In this document: in pieces, positions 18,234 to 27,475 of the stretch
Layout: each line of letters opens with the position of its first letter
Numbering within the stretch: the stretch's first letter is position 1
NCBI GenBank assembly: GCA_040398805.1
Contig: JBBATK010000001.1
Coordinates: 248,001-312,000, forward strand
Length of the DNA stretch: 64,000 nucleotides
Source: JBBATK01 sp040398805
Lineage (GTDB): Bacteria; Bacteroidota; Ignavibacteria; Kapaibacteriales; NICIL-2
Direction of reading: 5' to 3'
Translations under genes and position numbers: made by a program
The notes under the pieces: model-generated
Seen by the model: the letters and a program-made list of their open reading frames with translations, nothing else
What the model was told of the DNA's origin: nothing
Databases searched by the model: none

Positions 18234-19739
18234 CGATACATCGTAAACTCTTTGAGTTTTTGCTTTCACGTACTCGAGAAAGTCCCGCTCGCTCAGCGCT
18301 TCACCGGAAACCTTGACGATGAGTTCGTTCGGCGTGTACGTCTTACCGTAGGTATGAATGTTGTCACGCAGCCACTGAAGGATGGTCCCGAACTCTCCAC
18401 GACGGATGGTATCCGTTACACCCGGAACATCGCGAAGGAGAGCTTTGCGGAGCATGGCGGCATAGAGCTTTCCGAGGGTGTAGCTGGGAAAGTATCCGAA
18501 TCCACCAAAGGACCAGTGGATGTCCTGTAAGCACCCTTCCGCATCATGCGACGGCTCGACACCGAGATACTCCTTCATCTTCGCATTCCAGGCGGCCGGG
18601 ATGTCCTCAACATTCATGCGTCCATTGATCAAGGCCTCTTCGATCTCGAAACGAACGATGATGTGGACGTTATAGGTGACTTCGTCCGACTCGATGCGGA
18701 TGAGCGACGGCTCAATGGTATTGATCGACTTGTAGAAATCGAATGAGGATATGCCGGCGAGCTGCTGAGGAAAATGATCCTTCATCAATGGTAAGGCCCA
18801 TTGCCAGAACTCCTCGCTGCGTGCAATGATATTCTCCCAGAACAAGGATTGCGACTCGTGTATGCCCATGGATGAGCCGTCCGACGCGAAGGTACGTGCG
18901 AGCGCCGGAGCGATACCTTGCTCGTACATACCATGTCCGGTCTCATGTATGAGTCCGAAGAGGCATGAACGGAGATCGTCTTCGAAGACACGCGTCGTCA
19001 ATCGAACATCGGTCTGTGCGAACGACGTGCAGAACGGGTGGACAGAGAGGTCGACGCGACCAGTGTGCATGTCGAATCCGATGCTCTTGGAGATGAAACG
19101 CGCGAACTCCATCTGACGTTCCTTGTCGTAGTGCTGCGTGAGCACGGAGGAGGAGACGGAAACATCCGAAGACTTGATGGCCTTAATCACCGTCGTCGTG
19201 CCTTCACGCAGACGTGCGAAAATCGGACGCAGCTGCGCCACCGTTATCCCCGGTTCAAAGAGATCGAGGAGTGCGTCGTACTTGTTATCCGCATAGCCGT
19301 AACACTCCGCTGCCTGCGTTTTCAGCGAGATGAGATGCGCGAGGTCTGCTTGAAACAGCTCGAAACGTCGTTCCGACTTCGCCCGTTTCCATGATTCTTG
19401 CGCCAACGCACAGGCTCGTGATGTCTCGCGTACAAGGGATTCCGGCAGCTTGACTGCTTTATCGAATTCCTTGACGAAGAGACGTGCAACACGGCTTTGT
19501 GCATCGTTGCCGTCGACGTCTCGGAGACGGTCGGCGATCTCCCGCGTGCTCTCCTTCGTCAATTCCGTATGCGCCAGAGTGTCGAGGGTTGCAATTTGCT
19601 CCGCACGGGCAGCGCCGGATCCTTCCGGCATGTAGGTCTCTTGATCCCAGCCAAGAAGGGCCGAGGCCGCGTTGAGGTCCTTGACGACATGCATGACATC
19701 AAGGGCTTGACGATACACGTCGTCACGAAGATTTGCCAT
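18222..19739 (-). CDS. M32 family carboxypeptidase (Taq-type)
   Basis: Zinc metallocarboxypeptidase releasing C-terminal residues, cytoplasmic (no signal peptide). The 505-residue protein carries all M32 hallmarks in order: HPF (234-236), DVRLT (244-248), HETGH zinc site (265-269) and HESQ. Length is standard for the family. It lies 24 bases downstream of the PyrK-like gene on the same strand and is probably cotranscribed with queA and that gene. Confidence 0.94.
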   Translation of the reverse strand: MANLRDDVYRQALDVMHVVKDLNAASALLGWDQETYMPEGSGAARAEQIATLDTLAHTELTKESTREIADRLRDVDGNDAQSRVARLFVKEFDKAVKLPESLVRETSRACALAQESWKRAKSERRFELFQADLAHLISLKTQAAECYGYADNKYDALLDLFEPGITVAQLRPIFARLREGTTTVIKAIKSSDVSVSSSVLTQHYDKERQMEFARFISKSIGFDMHTGRVDLSVHPFCTSFAQTDVRLTTRVFEDDLRSCLFGLIHETGHGMYEQGIAPALARTFASDGSSMGIHESQSLFWENIIARSEEFWQWALPLMKDHFPQQLAGISSFDFYKSINTIEPSLIRIESDEVTYNVHIIVRFEIEEALINGRMNVEDIPAAWNAKMKEYLGVEPSHDAEGCLQDIHWSFGGFGYFPSYTLGKLYAAMLRKALLRDVPGVTDTIRRGEFGTILQWLRDNIHTYGKTYTPNELIVKVSGEALSERDFLEYVKAKTQRVYDVSFAE

Positions 19740-19763
19740 AAGAAAAAGGGATGGGATAGGTTT

Positions 19764-21005
19764 CTACTCGTAGCTCAACATGTGGGTCAACCAAGAGTTA
19801 CCAAGCTTTTCAAGAACACTGTTCACCCGCAACCGGTCTTTCAGATTCCCGAAGTCCACCCGGTCCAGATCCTGATCCTGATTGAAACAGCTGAACACCG
19901 GTGCTGTCTCCTCCCCGGTCTCAGGGTTCACATGCTTCTGAAGACATTGCGCGCAGATCTCTTTCATCATGCACTGCATCGGCGAGTTGATGGAGCCGAT
20001 GGCAGCGGCACCGCCGAGGACGTCTTTGAAGGCTGTGTGTCGCGCCATGCGGACCGCATTCATCATGCCGTCGCTACCGATAGCGATGATTCTCTGTACC
20101 GAGGGGAACGATATGCTTTGCTCGCCAAGGCGTCCTTCGTGATACGCTTTCATGGCCTCGATGATGTTCGCTCGTATGTGACGGTCTTGGGGACGACGCG
20201 GAGAAATCTCCTCACCCACATCGGAGCACCAGATCACCTGGTCGGTAGAGCCCTCGATATCGTCCATCTTGAACACGTCACTGCCATTCTTGTAGCCGGC
20301 AAAGTACAGCACCCGACAACCGTTGGCGCGTAGGGCTTTCGAAATGGAAAAGAGGACCGCGTTACCCAAACCTCCACCGCAGAGCATGACGTTCTCATTC
20401 GCCGGTATGTGGGTGGGTGCGCCGGTCGGACCCATGACGACGACTCGCTGCCCCGGTTGCAGGCGCGCAATGAGGCGTGACGACGAACCCATCTCCAAAG
20501 CGATCATCGAGAGCAGTCCGCGTTCCGGATCCGTCGATGCTCCGGTCATGGCCAGTCCTTCCATAACTAGCTGTTGTCCGTTGACCGATTCGGCATCGCG
20601 CTCGTAATTCTGCAGACGATAGAACTCTCCCGGCTGAAACTTCCGTGCGGCATACGGTGCATGAACGATCAGCTCGACAATGGTCGGCGTCAACCGACGC
20701 ACGGCGACGACCGTGGGGGCGAACAGGGCATCGAGGCGCTCTTGAAACTCGTCCAGCTCGGCAAGGCGTTCGCGGTGTGCCGTATCGTCACCACGGGACA
20801 GTTCATCCGCGCTCTGCTCGATGACATCATGAAACAGCTCAGCAACCTTCGGATACCCGTTCTTCGCGCTTGCCATGGCTTTAACGACACTGCCGGCATA
20901 GTGAGGATGGTTGTCACCATAGAACGATATGCGCTTGCCGTCCTTCTCGTACGACGTGAAGAACGATTGCGAGAGGTCGAGTCCCGGCACGAGTCTGGAG
21001 TCCAT
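19764..21005 (-). CDS. PyrK-like flavin/NAD-binding reductase with [2Fe-2S]-type cysteines
   Basis: A 413-residue protein of the ferredoxin-NADP reductase superfamily. Residues about 95-200 look like the FAD-binding barrel (FQPGEFYRL...), 200-310 the NAD-binding half (VMLCGGGLGNAVLF), and the C-terminal part has CMMKEICAQC plus a later FSC, the four-cysteine layout of PyrK electron-transfer subunits. The first 95 residues are not part of PyrK and resemble an internal piece of larger fused oxidoreductases. No pyrD or gltB is adjacent, so the electron acceptor is unknown. It starts 33 bases after queA ends. Confidence 0.7.
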   Translation of the reverse strand: MDSRLVPGLDLSQSFFTSYEKDGKRISFYGDNHPHYAGSVVKAMASAKNGYPKVAELFHDVIEQSADELSRGDDTAHRERLAELDEFQERLDALFAPTVVAVRRLTPTIVELIVHAPYAARKFQPGEFYRLQNYERDAESVNGQQLVMEGLAMTGASTDPERGLLSMIALEMGSSSRLIARLQPGQRVVVMGPTGAPTHIPANENVMLCGGGLGNAVLFSISKALRANGCRVLYFAGYKNGSDVFKMDDIEGSTDQVIWCSDVGEEISPRRPQDRHIRANIIEAMKAYHEGRLGEQSISFPSVQRIIAIGSDGMMNAVRMARHTAFKDVLGGAAAIGSINSPMQCMMKEICAQCLQKHVNPETGEETAPVFSCFNQDQDLDRVDFGNLKDRLRVNSVLEKLGNSWLTHMLSYE

Positions 21006-21038
21006 TCGGGTCAGTGGTGATGTGACAGTTCAGTTACC

Positions 21039-22082
21039 TTACATGATAAGCATGGCGTCGCCGTAGGCGAAGAAGCGATACTCATTCTTCGCAGCGTACT
21101 TGTATGCTTTGAAGAGATTATCCTTGCCGGCGAACGCAGCTGCGATCAATAACGACGTCGATGCCGGCGGATGGAAGTTCGTCAACATGCAGGTAGCGAT
21201 CTTGAAATCGTACGGCGGAAAAATGTACTTGTCCGTCCACCCATGATTGGGCTTGACCGTGTGGGACGTGAGGACACTCGACTCCAATGCTCTCATCACC
21301 GATGCGCCACACGCGAACACCTTTCGCTTCGACTTCAGTGACTTGTTGATGATTTCGGCATTCTCCCGCGTGATCTCGAACTGCTCCGAGTACATACGGT
21401 GTTTCGTCAGATCCTCCACTTCAATGGTTTCGAAGATACCTTGGCCGATGTTCAATGTGATATAGGCGATCCGGACTCCCTTCTTCTCCAAGGCCTTGAG
21501 CATCTCCTTCGTGAAGTGCAAGCCGCTTGTCGGCGGCGCTATGCTCGCATTCTTCGCCGGATTCGCGAAGACGCATTGATAGGTTTCCTTGTCGTCCTCG
21601 TTCGGTTCACGTTTGATGTATTCCGGTATCGGCATCTGCCCTATCTTCTCAATGACCTTGTGCAGGTCGCCGTCGTAGCTGAAGCGGACGGTGCGACCTC
21701 GCGACGTGGTGTTGTCAATGATCTCGCAATAGAACTTACCATTGTCGAAGTAGATCTTGTTGCCTATGCGGACCTTCCGGGCCGGCTCCACGATGACATC
21801 CCAGATACGTTCCGGCGCCTTGAGTTCACGGAGAAGCATGACCTCGATCTTCGCGTTCGTCTTCTCCTTCTTGCCCATGAGCTTCGCCGGAAAGACCCGA
21901 GTGTTGTTCAGGACGAGACAATCACCTTTCTCGAAGAGATCGACGATGTTCTTGAACTTCTTGTCCGTTATTTCTCCCGTTTTCCGGTCAAGAATCATCA
22001 TCTTTGCAGAGTCTCGCGGCTCGGCCGGAAATTTGGCGACGGAGTTTTTGGGGACGGAGAACTTGATCTCGGTGAGCTTCAT
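21039..22082 (-). CDS. queA: S-adenosylmethionine:tRNA ribosyltransferase-isomerase QueA
   Basis: Transfers and isomerises the ribosyl part of SAM to make epoxyqueuosine in tRNA anticodons. The 347-residue protein has the family segments VLNNTRVFPAKLMG, GLHFTKEML, HRMYSEQFEI and LTNFHPPASTSLLI. Length is standard. It is divergent from uvrB across a 189-base region with overlapping promoter-like elements. Confidence 0.95.
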   Translation of the reverse strand: MKLTEIKFSVPKNSVAKFPAEPRDSAKMMILDRKTGEITDKKFKNIVDLFEKGDCLVLNNTRVFPAKLMGKKEKTNAKIEVMLLRELKAPERIWDVIVEPARKVRIGNKIYFDNGKFYCEIIDNTTSRGRTVRFSYDGDLHKVIEKIGQMPIPEYIKREPNEDDKETYQCVFANPAKNASIAPPTSGLHFTKEMLKALEKKGVRIAYITLNIGQGIFETIEVEDLTKHRMYSEQFEITRENAEIINKSLKSKRKVFACGASVMRALESSVLTSHTVKPNHGWTDKYIFPPYDFKIATCMLTNFHPPASTSLLIAAAFAGKDNLFKAYKYAAKNEYRFFAYGDAMLIM

Positions 22083-22204
22083 GAAGAATCCTGTGATCAG
22101 TGAGCGTGCAATACCGCACGAGCCCGAGGTGATAGAGGTCAGACGATAGCCTTACATTTCAATCACTTGGCGAGCTTTTTTAAAAACATTTACAGTAAAG
22201 TATA

Positions 22205-22235
22205 CAAAACTACGTTTTCCGGAAGCCCATTTCAA
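22205..22235 (-). promoter_or_regulatory. probable queA promoter, overlapping a uvrB-facing element
   Basis: Minus strand TTG (22235-22233), 20-base spacer, TAGTTTTG (22212-22205), near the Bacteroidota consensus. On the plus strand the same bases include TACGTTTT (22211-22218), one mismatch from a -7 element aimed at uvrB. The core AAAACTACGTTTT is a near-palindrome, so the two promoters would exclude each other. Confidence 0.55.
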
Positions 22236-22271
22236 GGGAAACTTCCGTTCTGATGATGTTTTTGCCCTATC

Positions 22272-24353
22272 ATGGACCGATTTCTCCTTCAGTCGAACTA
22301 CAAGCCATCGGGCGACCAACCCAAAGCCATACGCGAACTTGTCGAAGGTTTGCAGCGTCATGATCGTTATCAGACACTGCTCGGTGTCACAGGGTCGGGG
22401 AAAACCTTCACCATCTCCAACGTCATTCAATCCGAGCAGCGACCGACGCTCATCATCTCTCCCAACAAGACGCTTGCCGCGCAACTCTACGCGGAAATGC
22501 GCGGGTTCTTTCCGAACAACGCGGTCGAGTTCTTCATCAGTTACTATGATTACTATCAGCCGGAAGCGTACCTGCCGACGACCGATACGTACATCGAAAA
22601 GGACTTCGCCATCAACGACGAGATAGACCGCTTGCGATTGCGCGCCACCTCTTCCCTCATCGAAGGACGTCGTGATGTCATCGTCGTTGCGAGCGTGAGC
22701 TGCATTTACGGTATCGGTTCAAAAGAGGACTTCGCCTCGATGGTCTACGTCGTGAGACCGGGCATGAAGGTGGAACGCAAGGCTCTCATCTACAAGCTGA
22801 ACGACATGTTCTTCTCGCGTAATGATGCGGAACTATGCCGTTCCTCGTTCCGCGTTCGTGGTGACACTATCGACATCGTTCCGGCGTATGAAGAGGATGT
22901 CGCGGTGCGCATCGAACTCTTCGGTGATGTCGTCGATCGCGTCTCCTTGATCAACAGGATCGACGGCAAGCTCATCGAGCGACTCGAAGCGTATACCTTC
23001 TACCCTGCCAGACAGTTCGTGACCTCGCAAGCCAACCTCAGTCGGGCCATCGGTGCCATATCGGACGAGTTGTACGTGCGACTGAAGGAGCTGCGGGAGA
23101 TCGGCAAAGGACTTGAAGCTCAAAGGTTGGAGCAACGCACGACCTATGACATAGCGATGATGAAAGAGGTGGGATACTGCTCGGGTATCGAGAACTATTC
23201 CATGCACCTGTCGAACAGGAAGCCTGGAGAGAAACCCGTGTGCCTTATCGACTATTTCCCGGAGGACTTCCTCCTCGTCATCGATGAGAGTCACGTGACT
23301 CTTCCGCAGATTCGTGCCATGTACGCCGGTGACCGGAAACGGAAGACGACGCTGGTTGAGCACGGCTTCCGTCTCCCCTCCGCTTTGGAGAACCGTCCGC
23401 TCAAGGGCGAGGAATTCGAAAGCCACATCAATCAGGTGGTCTACGTGAGCGCGACACCCGGAGATACCGAGCTTGAAAAGTGCAACGGCGTCGTTGTCGA
23501 ACAGGTCATCCGGCCAACCGGTCTGCTTGATCCTCTCATCAGCGTGCGGCCCATCAACAATCAGATCGATGATCTCATCGGTGAGATCCGTGGCCGTATC
23601 GCGAGCAAACATCGGGTGCTTGTCACGACGTTGACCAAGCGCATGGCGGAAGACCTTGCGGAATATTTTCAGAACCTCTCGATCAAGGTGGCATACATCC
23701 ATAGCGAAGTCGATGCCTTGGAACGCGTCGAAATCATCAGGGATCTGCGCATCGGAACGTATGATGTACTCGTCGGTGTGAACCTTCTTCGCGAGGGACT
23801 CGATATGCCGGAGGTTTCCTTGGTTGCCATTCTCGATGCCGACAAGGAAGGTTTCCTCCGCAGTGAGCGATCGCTTTTGCAAATCGCCGGACGCACGGCC
23901 CGTAACGTCGACGGTCTCGTCATCCTCTACGCTGATCGCATCACCCGTTCCATGCAAGTGCTCATCGATGAAACGGCTCGCCGCCGGGAATTGCAGACTG
24001 CCTACAACAAGGAGCACAACATCAATCCCACGACCGTCTATAAGTCGCTCGAGGAGATCCTGAGTGCGACGTCCGTCGCGGATGTGAAGCAACAACGTGA
24101 GGAGAAATCCGAGTCCGCCGAGCATGCCCGCCTGGCGATCGCCGCCGAACCGCTCATGCAGTATCTCTCGAAAGAGCAACAGGGCGACGTCATCCAGCAG
24201 ATGTTCGAAGAGATGAAGAACGCCGCGAGAGCGTTGGACTTCGAGCGAGCCGCTGAGCTTCGCGACCAGATCCGTGGCATGGAGCTGCAGATGGAAGCGG
24301 TGCAACCGTCCGAGCCACTCGCCAAGAAGCAGGAAAGAAAACGACGTCGTTAA
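22272..24353 (+). CDS. uvrB: excinuclease ABC subunit UvrB
   Basis: DNA-damage verification helicase of nucleotide excision repair. It has 693 residues: Walker A GVTGSGKT (38-45), the damage-probing beta-hairpin YYDYYQPEAYLP (about 91-102), DESH, helicase motifs VGVNLLREGLDMPEV and QIAGRTARN, and a C-terminal UVR motif (about 635-670) for UvrC contact. It ends with a basic KKQERKRRR tail. Its stop overlaps the stop of the convergent hemW-like gene by four bases. Confidence 0.97.
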   Translation: MDRFLLQSNYKPSGDQPKAIRELVEGLQRHDRYQTLLGVTGSGKTFTISNVIQSEQRPTLIISPNKTLAAQLYAEMRGFFPNNAVEFFISYYDYYQPEAYLPTTDTYIEKDFAINDEIDRLRLRATSSLIEGRRDVIVVASVSCIYGIGSKEDFASMVYVVRPGMKVERKALIYKLNDMFFSRNDAELCRSSFRVRGDTIDIVPAYEEDVAVRIELFGDVVDRVSLINRIDGKLIERLEAYTFYPARQFVTSQANLSRAIGAISDELYVRLKELREIGKGLEAQRLEQRTTYDIAMMKEVGYCSGIENYSMHLSNRKPGEKPVCLIDYFPEDFLLVIDESHVTLPQIRAMYAGDRKRKTTLVEHGFRLPSALENRPLKGEEFESHINQVVYVSATPGDTELEKCNGVVVEQVIRPTGLLDPLISVRPINNQIDDLIGEIRGRIASKHRVLVTTLTKRMAEDLAEYFQNLSIKVAYIHSEVDALERVEIIRDLRIGTYDVLVGVNLLREGLDMPEVSLVAILDADKEGFLRSERSLLQIAGRTARNVDGLVILYADRITRSMQVLIDETARRRELQTAYNKEHNINPTTVYKSLEEILSATSVADVKQQREEKSESAEHARLAIAAEPLMQYLSKEQQGDVIQQMFEEMKNAARALDFERAAELRDQIRGMELQMEAVQPSEPLAKKQERKRRR

Positions 24354-25570
24354 GGAAGAGAGATAGAAACGGGAACGGATGTTCCCTCCTCGTCACCGAG
24401 ATCGGCCGGCGGGTCCCACGTCGTGTTCATTCTCCGTTCCACCCGATGGATGATGGAAAGCGTGAGATCGTCACAAACGAGGAAACCTTTCATCGTCAAA
24501 CGGACAGTTTCGTCGATGACCAGATACCCTTCCGACTCCATCCATGCTTCTTCATCCCTGATGATTGCTGCCAGGTCGCATCCGTCGTATCGTTTGAGTT
24601 GTTCGACGTTCACACCCGTACTGCGAAGTCCGAGAAAAATCGATTCGAACATGAGCTGGTCAGGACGCAGCGTCTCCGACCCTATCGTCGGCAAACGTCC
24701 TTCCGTGATCGCGTCCATGTAGCGGGTGATGTTCCGGACGTTCCTGTAGCGAGTGGTTCCCACGTAGCCGTGGGCTGATGGACCGAAAGCGAGGTAGTTC
24801 CGGCCCTCCCAGTAGCAAAGGTTATGATGGCAACGACGTCCGTCCTTTGCGAAATTCGATACCTCGTACTGAGCGTATCCATGCTCCTCCAAGAAGGCGA
24901 CAGCAACCTCGTACATGCGTGCATCCTCCTCCTCGGCCAGTTTGTCGACCTCCCCTCGAAGGAGTTTCGCATGCAACGGCGTCCCTTCTTCGTAGATGAG
25001 ACTGTACGCGGATACATGTTCCGGTCGTAACGCGACGATCCGTCGCAGTGTCTCTCGCAAACCGTCGATTGTCTGATTGGGCAACGCGAACATCACATCA
25101 AGATTGATATTCTCGAAGCCCGCATCCCGCGCCGCTTCCACGCTTGTGACCACGGCCGAGGCATCATGGATCCGTTCAAGGAAGCGAAGCTCGGCTTCGT
25201 GAAACGACTGCACGCCGAAACTCAGTCTGTTAACGCCAAGCGCCTTGTATGCCGATAAGGATGTGGGTGTCACCGTTCCGGGATTACACTCCATCGTCCA
25301 TTCGCAATCGTCGCTGAACGTGTAGCACTCATGCAAGGTCGAGATGATCCGTTCGATATCTGCCGGCGAGACCAACGAGGGGGTTCCTCCTCCGAAGAAC
25401 ACGGAGGTGAACGGCTCATGAAAACCGGAAGACTCTTTCTTGCGCATCCGTATCTCCGAACAGAGGACGGTGACGAATGCAGGAATATCGCTGGTCTTCT
25501 CGATCGAGTAGAAATCACAATAGCTGCATTTGTGCTGACAGTACGGAATATGGAGGTAGAGTCCGGGCAT
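24350..25570 (-). CDS. hemW: HemW/HemN-like radical SAM protein
   Basis: Radical SAM enzyme annotated in homologs as heme chaperone HemW or oxygen-independent coproporphyrinogen oxidase-like. Starting at 25570 it is 406 residues and begins MPGLYLHIPY, with the cluster cysteines C11-x3-C15-x2-C18. FFGGGTPS and the NPGT segment follow. The extra N-terminal cysteine that separates true HemN from HemW-like proteins is not evident, so HemW is preferred. The frame is open upstream to 25780 but that part overlaps lepB and has no family match. It is the last gene of lepA-lepB-lepB-hemW. Confidence 0.85.
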   Translation of the reverse strand: MPGLYLHIPYCQHKCSYCDFYSIEKTSDIPAFVTVLCSEIRMRKKESSGFHEPFTSVFFGGGTPSLVSPADIERIISTLHECYTFSDDCEWTMECNPGTVTPTSLSAYKALGVNRLSFGVQSFHEAELRFLERIHDASAVVTSVEAARDAGFENINLDVMFALPNQTIDGLRETLRRIVALRPEHVSAYSLIYEEGTPLHAKLLRGEVDKLAEEEDARMYEVAVAFLEEHGYAQYEVSNFAKDGRRCHHNLCYWEGRNYLAFGPSAHGYVGTTRYRNVRNITRYMDAITEGRLPTIGSETLRPDQLMFESIFLGLRSTGVNVEQLKRYDGCDLAAIIRDEEAWMESEGYLVIDETVRLTMKGFLVCDDLTLSIIHRVERRMNTTWDPPADLGDEEGTSVPVSISLP

Positions 25571-25583
25571 GGATTGGTTGCTC

Positions 25584-26360
25584 CTAATGGATACCGGTGA
25601 AAATTCGTGACCATCGCACGGAACCGGTACCTGCAGCGGAATCCTTTCCATTGGCAGAGCCGATTCCTGATTTGGTGACGTTGTCAGAGGACCAGTACAC
25701 GAGCAAGGGTGTGCCGATGACTGACGACTCCGTGATGAAACCCCAATAGCGGGAATCGAAACTGTTTCCTGCGTTGTCACCCTCGACGTAATAGTAATCG
25801 TTCTCCACGAGATACTGCGATGCGGTATTGCTGTCGATATAGACGATTCCCTGACGCACGTATACCCGATGTCCCTCGGCTTCGATGAGCGTCCTCCACT
25901 TCTCTATGGATTCACCGCTGAGCTCCAACCTCTGACCTTTCCGTGGTATGACATGGACACCGGCGAATGGATACTCGGCGGCCACGCGAACCGTATCATC
26001 TGGTACACCGGCGATGCGTTTCACCAGAAGCGGATAGTTCCGCCGGACACGGGCCACATCAGGGGTTCGGAATACGACGACGTCGCCTTTGGTGTACGAA
26101 GGGACGTGAGGAGCTTCGGATTCGTGAGATCCACTCGTGAGAGCGGAACGAAGGTGCAGCCAGTTGGCGGCGCCTGTCCAGACGACAACGTAATCGCCCT
26201 CCAACAGCGTCGGCTTCATGGACGGTGAGGGGATGCTGAAAAAAGAGAAGAAGAACGCGCGGAGAATGGCGACGAGAAGAAATGTCAGAAGGACCGCTCC
26301 GCCGATCGTCCGTCGAGAGGCACCCGAAAGAGCAGATGAGAGCGAAGCGGAAATCGGCAT
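25584..26360 (-). CDS. lepB: signal peptidase I, shorter paralog
   Basis: Removes signal peptides at the outer face of the inner membrane. The 258-residue protein has one N-terminal membrane anchor (20-42), catalytic Ser47 in PSPSMKP and general-base Lys114 in LVKRIAG. The C-terminal GDNAGNSFDSRYWG box is present. It lies directly downstream of a longer lepB paralog and 13 bases before hemW. Confidence 0.93.
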   Translation of the reverse strand: MPISASLSSALSGASRRTIGGAVLLTFLLVAILRAFFFSFFSIPSPSMKPTLLEGDYVVVWTGAANWLHLRSALTSGSHESEAPHVPSYTKGDVVVFRTPDVARVRRNYPLLVKRIAGVPDDTVRVAAEYPFAGVHVIPRKGQRLELSGESIEKWRTLIEAEGHRVYVRQGIVYIDSNTASQYLVENDYYYVEGDNAGNSFDSRYWGFITESSVIGTPLLVYWSSDNVTKSGIGSANGKDSAAGTGSVRWSRIFTGIH

Positions 26361-26408
26361 CTGATTGGTCCTCTCGGCAAGACATGGCGCGACAGTCGCC
26401 GAACTTGC

Positions 26409-27422
26409 TTACTTGTTGATGATGGAGAGAAGACGTGACCAACGGATGTGCATCAGACGCTGGAAGAAGGTCATCTCCTCTTCCTGCATCTCCTCCATGC
26501 CTGTGGCAGGATTATAGGAACGCACGAGTCGACGGTTCTCCATGGACCAGTACACGACCATCGGTGTCCCCACGACGTCATCTTTGGGAATGAATCCGAA
26601 GTAACGACTATCCGCACTGTTCCACCGATTATCACCCATACCGAACACATAGTCGCGCTCCACTGTGTACGAGGACCGCGGCTTGCCATCAATGAACACC
26701 GTTCCATCGACCCGTTTGACTTCATGTCCTTCCCTTTGGATGAACACGCTCCACGCCGATATCGTCTCCTCATTCAGCGTCAGCACGTCGCCTTTCTTCG
26801 GGATCCGCAGAGGTCCATAGTTCGAGCGCGTATAACCATACCCGCGTGGAAACGTATAATACTTGTCGCCCTCGGACATTTCCAACGTATGCTTCAGCAT
26901 CGGGTCGTGCTGCGCCTTGCCGGGCAAATGATACGGGACACCATTGACATACACGCTATCGTTGACGATGCGAAGGGTATCACCGGAGACGGCGATGCAC
27001 CGCTTGAGATAGTATTGGAAGTCGTCCGCTTTCACTTGGTCCCTATTACCGGGAAAGATGAAGACGATGACATCTCCTTGCCGTGGATCACGTAATGCCG
27101 GGAGTTTGTAGTACGGTAACGGGATATTGACAATCGGTATGATTTGCGGAGTGGAGGGACCGAAAATGATCTTGTTTACGAAGAGGTTCTCGCCGGCGAG
27201 GACGGTGGACTCCATCGACGGGGTAGGAACGAACATGGAGGCGACGAGTAACCCATTGAGGATGGTGATGACAAGTATGGCATTGAGGATGGTCTTCACC
27301 CATGAAACGAGTTTCTGCGAACCGTTCATCTTCTCATATGCTTCCTGTTCCGCCTTGAGCTTCTGGCGGCGACGTTCCATGTATCGCGAGACGGTGTTCG
27401 TTGATGTGCTGTTCTTACTCAT
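26409..27422 (-). CDS. lepB: signal peptidase I, longer paralog
   Basis: The 337-residue protein has a charged N-terminal cytoplasmic stretch (1-38), a membrane anchor (40-62), Ser69 in VPTPSMEST, Lys140 in YYLKRCIAV and GDNRWNSADSRYFG. Compared with the shorter copy it has a longer substrate-binding insert around 150-230. This resembles the Bacteroidota type with two unequal LepB enzymes. It lies 53 bases downstream of lepA. Confidence 0.93.
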   Translation of the reverse strand: MSKNSTSTNTVSRYMERRRQKLKAEQEAYEKMNGSQKLVSWVKTILNAILVITILNGLLVASMFVPTPSMESTVLAGENLFVNKIIFGPSTPQIIPIVNIPLPYYKLPALRDPRQGDVIVFIFPGNRDQVKADDFQYYLKRCIAVSGDTLRIVNDSVYVNGVPYHLPGKAQHDPMLKHTLEMSEGDKYYTFPRGYGYTRSNYGPLRIPKKGDVLTLNEETISAWSVFIQREGHEVKRVDGTVFIDGKPRSSYTVERDYVFGMGDNRWNSADSRYFGFIPKDDVVGTPMVVYWSMENRRLVRSYNPATGMEEMQEEEMTFFQRLMHIRWSRLLSIINK

Positions 27423-27475
27423 GATTCTGTGGTATTCGGTACTCGGAAAGATGATGTGGATCGTGCTGTATCCGT

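Noticed and set aside
22833..24305. 490-codon open frame on the minus strand inside uvrB
   Set aside because: Antisense shadow of a highly conserved gene. The translation has no family features. Similar long antisense frames lie opposite the ABC exporter (4035-5111), lepA (27971-29287), nuoD (51792-53243) and the crotonases (62164-63558).
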